This document shows positions 10,001 to 21,223 of a DNA stretch of 64,000 nucleotides, piece after piece. The first letter of the stretch is position 1; the number at the start of each line of letters is the position of its first letter. The notes under the pieces are model-generated. The model searched no databases. It worked only from the letters and a program-made list of their open reading frames with translations, and was not told the origin of the DNA. Made by a program: the position numbers and the translations under genes. Where the stretch lies: positions 62,001-126,000 of the forward strand of contig JAPJBO010000145.1 of assembly GCA_030068145.1 (NCBI GenBank). Reading direction: 5' to 3'. This DNA is from Diplonema papillatum. Taxonomy: Eukaryota > Euglenozoa > Diplonemea > Diplonemida > Diplonemidae.

Positions 10001-10682
10001 TTTTTTGAAAATCGGCGTACGCGTGTGTACGCGTACGCACCCAAAGCCGTAAAAAAATGCGGTAGGGGTTCAGCACGTGACGCCACTACCCTAAGTTTTC
10101 CGGCAAGAAGCAAGAACGCACTACAATTCCACGCACTCCTCGTCATCAACATGCTCAGTCACCTCAGAGACGGGCTAATCCTGACCTGCGCGTGAAACTT
10201 CGTTGTTGCGTTCGTTTGAAGTACAGGCGGACTATCTCATCAATTGTGGTACGGTTCAGGGCCTAAATTCTTGGGTTTCACGTTCCCGCGTTCGGACGCC
10301 CCAACCGTTGAGACTTGCCTCACAACGTTTTGCAAGTTTCTAAAGCCCCGACCTCTCGCTCCCTAAATGTTGCCACCACATGGCGACAGCGTTCCCTCAG
10401 TGCAGAAGTTGCACTTGACTTCCTTCATACCCTTCGAGTTCCCCGGTCTTCCACGAGTGACCTCGTTCTTGGGCATCTTTGCTGTTTTTGGAGCTGGCTT
10501 CTCGAGCATGTGTCTTCCTCTTCGCAGGCACGTCTCGGCGAGGAACAACATGTCACAGGGTTTCCTGTTTCGTTACTCTGTAGGGGTGCATCGTAGCCGT
10601 TGCGTCCAGGAGACAATACGTCCCACGCCGGGGTAGCCAGTTCACCCCTATTTCCTGGAAGTGCATCAAACCGCTGCTGTAG
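10001..10682. other. unassigned stretch
   Basis: No supported gene. Notable only for an alternating TACGCGTGTGTACGCGTACG run at about 10016-10035. Confidence 0.4.
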
Positions 10683-11900
10683 GAGAAGCGAAGCGCCAAA
10701 CGCGCGCCTGAACGCGAAGATCACGACGAGCTGAAGAGGCGAAAGCATGACACATCACATGCGAAGAGATAATCGCGACGCCGGCGGCAGGGCGTGTTCG
10801 CGGATGCGGCGTCAACAACGTGGCGGTTGTGGGCGCCGTGGCTAAGGGGAGTTTCTTCTCCTACACCGCGAATCGCATTTTGTCCCGGTCTCTCTTCGTG
10901 TCGCTGAGCGCAGAAGGTCGGTCCTGTGCCCTAACTGGGCGCCGCCCAGCGAACAGCCGGCGGACCCCTACGCGGGAGACCTTGTTTGCCTCGGTTCCCA
11001 GCGCAGCTTCTCGCTTCCGCGATTCACGTGCCACACCCTTTCACTTGGTTTGATGTGTTCTCGGGAAAGGTCAGCGCGGTAGCGATGACGAGAACACAGA
11101 ATTAGGTGGGTGGGGAGAGGCCCTGGGACTGCTAAGGCGTGACTACACCCGTCCCTGTGCCTCCCAGGAGCCAGCCCGAATCTATTTTCGGTCCACCTGA
11201 CGCACCGTAAGGAAGCAACTGTCAACGCGCAACCGATGAACACGGACGAGCAATCGAAGGAGAAGCGACGCACAAAACGCGCGCCTGAGCGTGATGATCA
11301 AAATAAGCGGAAGAGGCGGAAGCATGATCCATCACGTGCGAAGAGATAACCGCGACGCCGACAATGCAGATTATCGCCACAGATTCCTTGCATGCTAACC
11401 CAAACGCGGACCTACACGCGGGGGACCTCGTTGCCTCGGTTCCCGGCGCTGCTTCCGCGGTCACCACACCCTTTGACTTAGTTTGATATATGCTCGGGAA
11501 AGGTCAGCGCGGTAGCGATGACCACGAGAAAACATAATTAGGTGGGTGGAGAGAGGCCCTGGGACTGCTAAGACGTGTCTACCCCCGTCCCTGTCCCTCC
11601 CAGGAGGCACCCCGAATCTAGCCTGGCCCACCTGACGGTGGACGCCCACACCCGCGCCGTAAGGAAGCAACTGTGCAACCGATGAACCCGGACGAGCAAT
11701 CAAAGGAGAAGCGACAAAACGCGCGCCTGAGCGCGACGATCAAAACGAGCGGAAGAGGCGAACGCTTAATACATAACGTGCGAAGAGATAACCGCGACGC
11801 CGGTGACGCAGATTATCGCCACAGATTCTTTGCATGCTAACCCAAACGCGGACCCCTACACGCGGGGAGTTGCCTCGATTCCCGGCGCAGCTTCCGCTTC
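10683..11900 (+). repeat. ~440-bp tandem repeats carrying a conserved basic peptide tail
   Basis: Two and a half copies. Each contains GGGAAAGGTCAGCGCGGTAG, CTAAG(G/A)CGTG..CCCGTCCCTGT and, at the end, a reading frame finishing in a Lys/Arg-rich peptide and a stop. Copy 1 (10683-10772) ends in KRAPEREDHDELKRRKHD then TSHAKR-stop. Copy 2 (about 11203-11349) ends in KRAPERDDQNKRKRRKHD then PSRAKR-stop. Copy 3 (about 11655-11795) is frameshifted. Copy 4 is at 35920-36102. The conserved frame with mixed third-base changes suggests the tail was once translated. Confidence 0.6.
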
Positions 11901-12066
11901 CGCGGTCACGTGCCACACCCGTTGACTTGGTTTGATGTGTTCTTTCTCATCCACTGTCACACCAACCATCCCATCCACTCTACCACCCACCACCTTTCCC
12001 TCAGTCCCCCCAACACACACCCAGGCATCTTGTTAAGAACCATCCATCCATCCATCAGCCGGCTGA

Positions 12067-12097
<31 letters not shown>

Positions 12098-12192
12098 AGG
12101 CTATTTTCACTGTGGAGGGGGGAGACGCTACCTGTCACACTCTAAGGTGGTCACCACGGTGGGCGGTCAGAAAAAATAGCTATTTATTACCT

Positions 12193-12303
12193 GTTAATAA
12201 TGGCGAAAATTTTCACTCGAGAACCCAATTTTTTGGCACGAGACCCGGAGGGTCGAGTGCCAAAAAATTGGGTTCGAGAGTGAAAATTTTCGCCATTAAT
12301 GGG
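12193..12303. repeat. large inverted repeat (hairpin)
   Basis: Two ~46-nt arms (12193-12238 and 12258-12303) share ATGGCGAAAATTTTCACTC, GAACCCAATTTTTTGGCAC and are complementary with only a few mismatches around a ~19-nt centre. Weaker pairing extends ~15 nt further out. Confidence 0.9.
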
Positions 12304-12407
12304 TGATAAGATAATTTTATTTCACTGGTGTCCCAAATGAGTCACTCCAAACGACCCGGAAAAAGTGGGGTAGTGAAGAAAACAGAGTTACGAGTGTTTT
12401 TAACGGA

Positions 12408-12836
12408 ATGAAGGTAAAAAATACCCAGGATATACAGAAAAAGGGGAGACCAAGAACAGAATCATGCCCGGAAGGAAGAGAAAAGTGCCAACACCATCAT
12501 CTGACAGCAGTTCGTCTGACAGCAGCTCAACATCAAGTGAGAAATCGCCTCATGAGATTTTTTGGATGGACCTCCATAACAACTGCACAGCAGTACCTTG
12601 ACCGAAGCAAGCATATGTTAACATCTTTGGCTGCAGATCTGTCTCTTGATCACGCGGCCACAGATACTGAGGCCAGTGGTAGCACCGCACCAACACTTGA
12701 GATCCCTGCATTTTTGACTCAAGCACACCCTGTACCACCTTCGAATGTTTTCTACTTCAGCAACATTGCTGAGGGAGCTATCATTCAGATTGGTACAGAT
12801 GCTATCAAGCCGCACCCTAAGGGCACCAAAAAATAA
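12408..12836 (+). pseudogene. tyrosine-recombinase C-terminal remnant
   Basis: A 142-codon frame from ATG. The segment RLMRFFGWTSITTAQQYLD, then RSKHMLTSLA, resembles the last helices of tyrosine recombinases (GW in the His/Trp position, then the Tyr nucleophile in QQY). The catalytic Arg boxes are absent. In another frame, 12463-12603 encodes a short peptide starting MPGRKRKVPTPSSDSSSSD, which looks like a nuclear-localisation and acidic Ser/Asp head. Together they suggest an internally deleted recombinase gene. The similarity is by eye and weak; it could be a chance frame. Confidence 0.4.
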
Positions 12837-12925
12837 TCACATCTTCTTTTTTGTCGTTTTTCCATTGGTAACATCATTGTTTTTACCCACCTGAACCGTT
12901 TTTTCTTCACTCGTGACCAGTTTTT

Positions 12926-13011
12926 AGGGTAGTGGTTAAAAAAGGGGGGGTAGTGGTTAAAAAAGGGGGGGTAGTGGTTAAAAAAGGGGGGGTAGTGGTT
13001 AAAAAATGGGG
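12926..13011 (+). repeat. four ~21-bp tandem repeats beside element B
   Basis: Four copies of GGTAGTGGTTAAAAAAGGGG directly abut the TTA target site of element B. Confidence 0.9.
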
Positions 13012-13014
13012 TTA

Positions 13015-14669
13015 GGGTAGGCGGTTTTTTTTTTTTGGCCCATGTCCGTCGGCCCACAGAAATTTACGCGCGCGCGCGCAAAAAAAAAACTTTTCAGAAA
13101 AAAAAAAAACTTTTGCCACAAGACTTTCTGCTACTGGATGTCACACCATATGTGCCGGCTATACTACTGGCCAGTCCGCTGTTGGCACTTTTGTGCCCGT
13201 TGTTGGTAGAATTTCTGGACGATGAGCTCAAAGGTGAGTGTGAAGATGAACTTGATGTGTCCGAGGGGTTGCGGTGGCAGTCTAGAGTTCAACAGTCCTG
13301 AACGCCGCGCGGGGTGCGTTTCGACAAAACCTTCCATAGTCGGAGGCTGCAGATGATAGACGATGCCACAGGAGAAAAAACACTCGGGTTTGAACTCGAG
13401 ATCGCGGTTCGCTGGGTACGCTGCGAACAATAAAGCAGTGACCCAGAGGACTGTCGATTGCGCGGGTGTCCGTCAATCTCTTATCTCTCTTCTGACATGC
13501 CCCATTGCGATGTCACGGTCCTACCGTGCGAGAGCCTACTGACGGCTGGTCGGTGGCATTTCCATCGGCGAGAATAAGCGCCAGCTACCCGCAGATAGTA
13601 TGGTGAACTTCAACTTCTGCTTTCCTCCACCTTGTGCAAGGATGGTTGCTCTCGCGGCTTCTGCGGCGGTCTGCTGTTGAAACCCCCAAAGGCGGACGTC
13701 GACACCGTCACTTCGGGTGTAGTGGCTTTGTCAATATTACCCGAGTACACAAAGATGCCCTGCTTGGTGTAAACGGAGTTTGTCGGTACTCTGCCGACCC
13801 TCCTGTCAGCAAGCTTTAGCCAGTGGCCACCTTCTGATGCGTAGCAAACGGCGCCGGACTCACAAGATGTACCTCACCCACATCGAAAGAGACCATTGAT
13901 GTCTCGACATCCGCACGGAGGGCAGGTGCTTCTAGCACACGGCAATTGGTTAGACGCCGTGTGCAACGAAGGCAGTTATGCTCAGGGATGTGCGGTCTAG
14001 ACTGTCAGGCGACGAGTGCCGTTTTCTTCGCAAATATACCGCGGCACAAGGCATTGCCGCCGGTCAAGTGCACTAAGTCGCAAGCACCGTGAACGCATCG
14101 CTTGCCCCGCGTCCTTTTCATGCCTCCTCAGTCGAGTCTCAGATACTAGTAGCTGCTTGAGGCGTCGGAAGGCATAGACGCGTGCACTGCCCCGGACTGG
14201 TTCTGTGTGATAATCGCACCACAGTGGCAAAACCTCCCGACATGCCTTGCCGGTAAAACCGCGCACACTTTCGAGGCTGAGGCTGTGCTTGTATCCCGCG
14301 TGCTTCGACTGCGTCCAGCAGGAGCTACGCAAATCTTGCTGTTTAGATTGACACCAACGTCAAAGTAGCACGATATTGCTTGCCCAGCGCACCAACCCAG
14401 CACCGGGCATAGTCAGCTTCAAAGTCAATACACACTGAGGTAAACAAAGTCTACGCGATTTGCATCGCCGTGAAGTATCGGTGTGATGAACAGGTTTTCG
14501 ACTTTTCGCGAGCCGGACACGCTCGTGACTACGCCTGCAGTCGCTCTCACGACCGGTTCCAATGCACAGATCCCAAAAGTTTTTTTTTGGCAAAAGTTTT
14601 TTTTTTCCGGGGGTTCCCAAAAATTTACGCGCGCGCGGACATGGGCCAAAAAAAAAAAACCGCCTACCC
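13015..14669. mobile_element. TIR element B (PIF/Harbinger-like, TTA target duplication)
   Basis: Ends are inverted copies starting GGGTAGGCGG, a T/A run, then GGCCCATGTCCG and AAATTTACGCGCGCG. TTA flanks both ends (13012-13014, 14670-14672), the preferred PIF/Harbinger target. The alternating CG block and layout match element A. About 1.45 kb of interior has no recognisable transposase. It lies within the hAT-like element, so it inserted later or moved with it. Confidence 0.65.
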
Positions 14670-14850
14670 TTAGTAAAAAAATGGAGCGAAGAATTTGGGA
14701 CCCCAGTGAAATAAAAAAACTTTTTTTTTGCCCCAAATACCCCAAAGACCACACTTTGGAAATTTTTTGTGGGCCCACTTTTGGCAGGGAATTTTGACCA
14801 TTTCACCTCAGAGAATTTGACCACCCAGCCTCCAAGGCAACTGCACTGTA

Positions 14851-14889
<39 letters not shown>

Positions 14890-14949
14890 CTGGTTTATCC
14901 GGCCATCCGGCCAAAGTGGCTGATCCTTAACAAGAGCGCTGCACACACC

Positions 14950-16154
14950 CCCCATCATCCCATTCTGACATTACCAACCACCACTTCCCGATGGTCAAAC
15001 TGCCTTTAGCGATTCGTCGGACGTGTACCGGACTTCCTTAGACTAAGTCAATGAGGGAGTGGCACTCCCGCATTGAGGGAGTGCCACTCCCTCTTTGAGG
15101 GGGTCCCACTCCCGCGTTGAGGGAGTGAGGCCGACCGCACAAACGACCGCAAAACCACTCCCGTGGGAGTCCGGGGTGTGCCCGATGCCCCGCCCAGGAA
15201 CTCGGGGAGCTCGTCGTCCCCGTACAACTTTCCAAAAAACCTGAAGGAGGCTTGGTGTGCTTTCAATGTGGGCAATACCAAGTTTGCTCAGACGATAAAC
15301 TTGAGCCGGTCCGTCCCTTGAAACTGCATCGAAGTGCCTGCCGCTGTTTATCACAGTGAATCACGGTCCACCGCGGTCTATCAGGTCTATCTCTAGTCCC
15401 TAGAGCTGCGTCGAATTGCCCGGTGCTGTATCCTTCGGTCTATCACGGTCTATCAAGAGGGGAAGGACCGGCTCAAAAATGTCTTTATCACTTTTGCAAA
15501 CTGCCTAGTCGTCACAGGGAGCTTCTGCAACGCTTCTAGGATGATTGGAGTCCGTCAGCTTCCGAAGGACACCCCCCGACTTTGTCCATGAGGAAGCTCT
15601 TGTGCTGGCGTTTCGTAGCCATTCCAAAGACCAGACCAGAGCAGAGCAGGGGCAAAAGAACTATCTGGCCCAGTTTGAGGATTAACCAAGGAGCCCAATG
15701 ATGCACAGAACTGTTTACACTTCCTCAATATCTGAATGGCGGCGTTCAGTCTACCTGGACCGTCTCAGCCCTGGGCCCTCAGTGCAGAGATCCGGCGCCA
15801 GAGATGCCGGCGGGAAGGTGCAACGCGAGCAACAGTCTGCCTAGGCCTGGCAGTGTTATCACGTCGTCTGTGGCCACCGACCTCCTGTCTGTGCCATTAA
15901 GTCGGCCTGCTCCCTGCAGTTGGATGAGCACTGCTGTGCCGATGTGGCAGAAAAGGCGGCGTGAGGGGGGACACGGTTGATACAGCGGCCGCTGTGGTAT
16001 CATAGATAGCTAGGGAAGTGTGAAGGTTTGAGGGGCGGTGCGAGCATTCGGAGCTTCGCCCCGCGAGAAGCGCCACGCCGCCCACGCCGTGCCCGAGCTC
16101 AAGAAGCAGCGTCAGGTTGTGTGCGGCGCAGCGCTTACTCCCGGCAGCGCTGTC
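14950..16154. other. non-coding with short palindromic repeats
   Basis: At 15050-15135 GAGGGAGTG and CACTCCC alternate, giving several overlapping hairpins. About 15350-15450 repeats CACGGTCTATCA. No gene supported. Confidence 0.5.
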
Positions 16155-17135
16155 GACAGCGGTGCACTGCCGAAAGAAATTCGGCATTGCCAGCAACGGT
16201 GCATTGTCGATATTGGCATTGCCAACCAACAGCGCACTGTCGATATTGGGCATTACCTGCAACGGTGATAATTGGCAATACCAACAGCGGTGCACTGCCG
16301 AAAAAAAAATGGCATTGCCAGCAACGGTGCATTGTCGATATTGGCACTGCCAACCAACAGCGCACTGTCGATATTGGGCTTTAATTGGCAATACCAACAA
16401 CGGTGCACTGTCGATTTTTGGCATTTGCCAAAAACGGTGCACTGCCGATATTTGGTAATACCTGCAACGGTGCACTGCTGATATTTGGTAATACCTGCAA
16501 CGGTGCATTGCCGATATTTGGTAATACCTGCAACGGTGCACTGTCGATATTTGGTAATACCTGCAACGGTGCACTGTCGATATTTGGTAATACCTGCAAC
16601 GGTGCACTGCCGATATTTGGTAATACCTGCAACGGTGCACTGTCGATATTTGGTAATACCTGCAACGGTGCACTGTCGATATTTGGTAATACCTGCAACG
16701 GTGCACTGTCGATATTTGGTAATACCTGCAACGGTGCACTGCCGATATTTGGTAATACCTGCAACGGTGCACTGTCGATATTTGGTAATACCTGCAACGG
16801 TGCACTGTCGATATTTGGTAATACCTGCAACGGTGCACTGCTGATATTTGGTAATACCTGCAACGGTGCACTGTCGATATTTGGTAATACCTGCAACGGT
16901 GCACTGTCGATATTTGGTAATACCTGCAACGGTGCACTGCTGATATTTGGTAATACCTGCAACGGTGCACTGTCGATATTTGGTAATACCTGCAACGGTG
17001 CACTGTCGATATTTGGTAATACCTGCAACGGTGCACTGCCGATATTTGGTAATACCTGCAACGGTGCACTGTCGATATTTGGTAATACCTGCAACGGTGC
17101 ACTGCTGATATTTGGTAATACCTGCAACGGTGCAC
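16155..17135. repeat. 33-bp minisatellite (TGCAACGGTGCACTG)
   Basis: About 21 regular 33-bp units (16433-17135) preceded by diverged units (16155-16432). 33 is a multiple of three, so several frames stay open across it (up to 423 codons); these are artefacts. Units differ at one spot (ACTGTCG, ACTGCCG or ACTGCTG), with the minor types recurring roughly every third unit, which hints at a 99-bp higher-order period. Confidence 0.93.
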
Positions 17136-17709
17136 TGTCGACAGTTGGCATCGCCAACAACCGCGCACTGCCCATAATTGGCATCACCAACAACAAGAGG
17201 TGCCTGTGCTACCTACAACGGTTCCATCAACATCAGCCGCGGATTCCTTTCAGCACAGGTTTAAGTTCGTTTCCCACCTGGCGTTCCATCGCCTCAGCTT
17301 CGCAGTGGCGAGAGCGATAGCCCGGATTGCCCTGGTGACCGCGGACGTTCGTCTAGTGGCACCGGAGGAGGATGAGGGACAGAGCGACCCGCTGATCCTG
17401 GACGACAGCAGCAGCAGCAGCAGCAGCAACAGCAACAGCAGTGAAGGAACTACGCGACCTTGGCGTGCCGGGTGACATCAGTCCATTGTTCGCCGGCACC
17501 GGGTCAGAATAGCCACAACATTTACCTACAATGTATTGTTGCGTTGTGGCTATTGCGGCTACTCCAGCGACGGCACGAACGTATCTTTCGCTGCACTTCA
17601 GCTTGAATTAGACAAGAGAATTTCACGCATCACTGCATCCGAGCGTCGATCGCGAGACAACAAGAGCACTGTGCCGTGAAAGCAAAGTGCTCCAATGAGA
17701 CGGAGCTTT
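17136..17709. other. spacer with CAG/CAA microsatellite
   Basis: A CAG run with CAA interruptions sits at 17406-17442, inside a short frame encoding Asp/Ser-rich sequence. That frame has no ATG, so I do not call a gene. Nothing else recognisable. Confidence 0.5.
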
Positions 17710-17985
17710 TCAAGCTGCAAGGCCGGGCTGGGCCTGTGCTTCGCTCGCCCCGGCACTGTCGACGCGGCGAAGCAGCAGTTCGATGCCTTCCTTCAGCAGG
17801 GCAGACACGTCTCGCCACTCCTCCATGGCCTTCTTCTTCAGCTCCTTTCGCTCTTCTTCCGAGCCGGCCTCCGGCACCTCCGTCGTCGGAGGCCTGTCAG
17901 CCTTGCACTCTTCGTACGCGTGCAAGATCAGCGCCCTGCCGGGCACGCCGGCAACGCCTGGCGGCAGCCCACTGCGGTCGCACGT
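17710..17985 (-). CDS. C-terminal exon of a small unidentified protein
   Basis: 92 codons ending in TGA. It follows a good acceptor (CTAAAACAG at 17986-17994) and is phase 0. The translation is protein-like: a Gly/Pro-rich start (GLPPGVAGVPGRALILHAYE), an acidic stretch, then a likely amphipathic helix (EERKELKKKAMEEWRDVSAL) and an Ala/Gln-rich end. A matching phase-0 exon ending in ACKVLAE lies at 21031-21141. Joined, they would give about 128 residues: ...VLAE then TCDRSG... I recognise no domain. The intervening ~3.0-kb intron would carry the 39-bp minisatellite and, ~35 bp from its 3' end, a copy of the strand-consistent motif. Confidence 0.45.
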   Translation of the reverse strand, partial: TCDRSGLPPGVAGVPGRALILHAYEECKADRPPTTEVPEAGSEEERKELKKKAMEEWRDVSALLKEGIELLLRRVDSAGASEAQAQPGLAA

Positions 17986-18020
17986 CTGTTTTAGCGTTAT
18001 TTGTGGATTGGAAGGTCGGC

Positions 18021-18041
18021 ATTTTAAAGTCTCCGGTTGAC
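18021..18041 (-). repeat. strand-consistent motif, copy 2 (near intron 3' end)
   Basis: Minus strand reads GTCAACCGGAGACTTTAAAA, then TGCCGACC, about 35 nt before the proposed acceptor at 17986. Confidence 0.65.
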
Positions 18042-18689
18042 CGTAGAGGCTTAGGGCAGATGAGTCGAAGGCGCGCAAAACCAACAACAAAAGGACAAGG
18101 ATCCTCTGATTAGAGATACAATCGAGGAATGCCCCTTTGAACGCCTGAAGAATGAATGGAATGATCAGTGCATCAATCTAGGCTTGACACGATACAATCT
18201 CTGGTATCGGGGAATCACTGATTCGTCAGATTTTCCTCGGTCCAGTCTGGTTTGAGTGACAAGAACCCTGGTTCTGTTGAAATGGGTTGTGTGGCATCGT
18301 ACCCTTGGTATACCTTCAGAATACGGGATTGTAGAGTCTCCGGGAGACTCTCGTCAAATGGGATCTATTGAAATGGGTTCTCTTGTGGTATCATAGCATA
18401 TTTGCACGTCTGTTTCGAGAGTGAAGGTTCGCTTGGCGATCGATCATCGTCGGAAGGGATCTATTGCGGTATCAGAAATCCTCAGAATAGGGGAAGACAA
18501 TAAAAACGCACCTTGAACGTCAGAGCGAGGACATCGAATATGTGCGCATCCGCAGGTGCTGCGAGCAGAAGCTGTGGTTTGTGTTTTTAGAAATTGACTT
18601 CAATTGGATCTGAACTCTAGGAACTCCGCGCACGGTTGGCCTTCTATAAGGCGGTGTCGTAGAAGGCCGACCAGCGAAAGTGCTGGAGG
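18042..18689. other. low-GC intronic stretch
   Basis: Non-coding within the proposed intron of the 17.7-21.1 kb gene. Repeated GAAATGGGTT and GGGATCTATT blocks suggest decayed local duplications. It contains a short palindrome AGAGTCTCCGGGAGACTCT at 18329-18347. Confidence 0.5.
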
Positions 18690-18978
18690 GGAAGAGAATG
18701 CCAACAACGTGCTTGGAGTGGTACGTGTTCAACACTCTGTTGATGAAACAAACGCTTGGTATGGTACATGTTCAACGCTTTAGAGGTGAATCAACGCGCT
18801 TGGAATGATTTCACTCTTTGGGCAACGCTCTTGAAATGGTACGTGTTCAATACTCTGGGGATGAAACAAACGCTTGGTATGGTACACGTTCAACGCTTTA
18901 GAGGTGAAACAACGCGCTTGGAATGATTTCACTTTTTGGGCAACGCTCTTGAAATGGTATGCGTTCAACACTGTGGGG
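18690..18978 (+). repeat. diverged ancestral units of the 39-bp satellite
   Basis: Units of the type CGCTTGGAATGGTACGTG / TTCAACACTCTGGGGATGA, with a ~118-bp internal duplication (about 18757 and 18875). The last unit grades into the regular array. Related single units occur at 21224-21265 and 35260-35290. Confidence 0.75.
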
Positions 18979-20876
18979 ATGACACAACGGGCTTTGGATG
19001 GGGATGAGACAGTGGGGACGACACAACAATCTTTGGATGGGGATGAGACAGTGAGGACGACACAACAATCTTTGGATGGGGATGAGACAGTGAGGACGAC
19101 ACAACAATCTTTGGATGGGGATGAGACAGTGAGGACGACACAACAATCTTTGGATGGGGATGAGACAGTGAGGACGACACAACAATCTTTGGATGGGGAT
19201 GAGACAGTGAGGACGACACAACAATCTTTGGATGGGGATGAGACAGTGAGGACGACACAACAATGTTTGGATGGGGATGAGACAGTGAGGACGACACAAC
19301 AATGTTTGGATGGGGATGAGACAGTGAGGACGACACAACAATGTTTGGATGGGGATGAGACAGTGAGGACGACACAACAATCTTTGGATGGGGATGAGAC
19401 AGTGGGGACGACACAACAATCTTTGGATGGGGATGAGACAGTGAGGACGACACAACAATCTTTGGATGGGGATGAGACAGTGAGGACGACACAACAATGT
19501 TTGGATGGGGATGAGACAGTGAGGACGACACAACAATGTTTGGATGGGGATGAGACAGTGAGGACGACACAACAATGTTTGGATGGGGATGAGACAGTGA
19601 GGACGACACAACAATCTTTGGATGGGGATGAGACAGTGAGGACGACACAACAATCTTTGGATGGGGATGAGACAGTGAGGACGACACAACAATCTTTGGA
19701 TGGGGATGAGACAGTGAGGACGACACAACAATGTTTGGATGGGGATGAGACAGTGAGGACGACACAACAATGTTTGGATGGGGATGAGACAGTGAGGACG
19801 ACACAACAATCTTTGGATGGGGATGAGACAGTGAGGACGACACAACAATGTTTGGATGGGGATGAGACAGTGAGGACGACACAACAATCTTTGGATGGGG
19901 ATGAGACAGTGAGGACGACACAACAATCTTTGGATGGGGATGAGACAGTGAGGACGACACAACAATCTTTGGATGGGGATGAGACAGTGAGGACGACACA
20001 ACAATCTTTGGATGGGGATGAGACAGTGAGGACGACACAACAATCTTTGGATGGGGATGAGACAGTGAGGACGACACAACAATGTTTGGATGGGGATGAG
20101 ACAGTGAGGACGACACAACAATGTTTGGATGGGGATGAGACAGTGAGGACGACACAACAATCTTTGGATGGGGATGAGACAGTGAGGACGACACAACAAT
20201 CTTTGGATGGGGATGAGACAGTGAGGACGACACAACAATGTTTGGATGGGGATGAGACAGTGAGGACGACACAACAATGTTTGGATGGGGATGAGACAGT
20301 GAGGACGACACAACAATCTTTGGATGGGGATGAGACAGTGAGGACGACACAACAATGTTTGGATGGGGATGAGACAGTGAGGACGACACAACAATCTTTG
20401 GATGGGGATGAGACAGTGAGGACGACACAACAATCTTTGGATGGGGATGAGACAGTGAGGACGACACAACAATCTTTGGATGGGGATGAGACAGTGAGGA
20501 CGACACAACAATGTTTGGATGGGGATGAGACAGTGAGGACGACACAACAATGTTTGGATGGGGATGAGACAGTGAGGACGACACAACAATCTTTGGATGG
20601 GGATGAGACAGTGAGGACGACACAACAATGTTTGGATGGGGATGAGACAGTGAGGACGACACAACAATGTTTGGATGGGGATGAGACAGTGAGGACGACA
20701 CAACAATGTTTGGATGGGGATGAGACAGTGGGGACGACACAACAATCTTTGGATGGGGATGAGACAGTGAGGACGACACAACAATCTTTGGATGGGGATG
20801 AGACAGTGAGGACGACACAACAATCTTTGGATGGGGATGAGACAGTGAGGACGACACAACAATCTTTGGATGGTGT
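18979..20876 (+). repeat. 39-bp minisatellite, about 48 copies
   Basis: Very regular units containing CAACAATCTTTGGATGGGGA and GAGACAGTGAGGACG. The main variant is TCTTTGG versus TGTTTGG. As 39 is divisible by three, 660-774-codon frames run through it on both strands; they are not genes. Probably lies inside an intron of the minus-strand gene. Confidence 0.96.
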
Positions 20877-21030
20877 GCGTGTGCTCTCTGGGGATGAGAC
20901 AAAGCGCTTGCAATAGTACGTGCCTGACACTCTCGGGGTGTGGACAATGAGGGGTGGATTGCCGTGTTGTTCTGTTCTCAAGCGCAGCCGATGCTCTGAA
21001 CTGCGCCACCCAAAACCTCCTCGCGCATAC

Positions 21031-21141
21031 CTCCGCCAAGACTTTGCACGCGTGTGTCGGCTGCTTCTCGACATCCGACATCCGTCCATCAACAGCCTTT
21101 TTGATGTATCCTTTGAGATTCTCTGCGCGGAGCGGTGGCAT
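21031..21141 (-). CDS. first (or internal) exon of the small unidentified protein
   Basis: 37 codons from an ATG in AAGATGCC context: starts MPPLRAENLKGYIKKAV, ends THACKVLAE at a strong donor GTATGCG (21030 downwards), phase 0. This matches the phase of the exon at 17985. The frame continues open upstream to about 21222 without an ATG, so the exon could instead begin at an acceptor. No domain recognised. Confidence 0.4.
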
Positions 21142-21223
21142 CTTCACCCTTCCAGGAGGAACGAAAGCGGCCCCCCACCCACGCAACCCTTCTGCAGGGC
21201 TGGTTTGTAAAGGGGAGTGCAAG

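Larger units (their letters stand above)
12022..14941. mobile_element. hAT-like TIR element with 8-bp target duplication (nested insert inside)
   Basis: Left end CAGGCATCTTGTTAAG, right end (reverse complement) CAGCGCTCTTGTTAAG; each is followed by GR(A/T)..CA.. and then a homopolymer C (12067-12097) or G (about 14854-14888). Flanks are CACACACC on both sides (12014-12021, 14942-14949), an 8-bp duplication as in hAT elements, whose TIRs also often start CAG. The duplication is low-complexity, so some risk of chance. A second copy of the left terminus is at 21857. No hAT transposase is visible. Confidence 0.55.

Noticed and set aside
16433..17135. CRISPR-like regularity of the minisatellites
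   Set aside because: No unique spacers: units are head-to-tail, and the context is eukaryotic.
15897..17320. 271-423-codon frames across the 33-bp array
   Set aside because: Same reason: an 11-residue repeat in several frames on both strands, no independent coding signal.
18329..18347. AGAGTCTCCGGGAGACTCT as another copy of the strand-consistent motif
   Set aside because: It shares GTCTCCGG but is a self-palindrome without the TTTAAA side, so it is not counted.
18780..21222. 660-774-codon frames on both strands across the 39-bp array
   Set aside because: The unit is a multiple of three, so all stop-free frames stay open. The translation is a simple 13-residue repeat in every frame, which is expected from the satellite alone.
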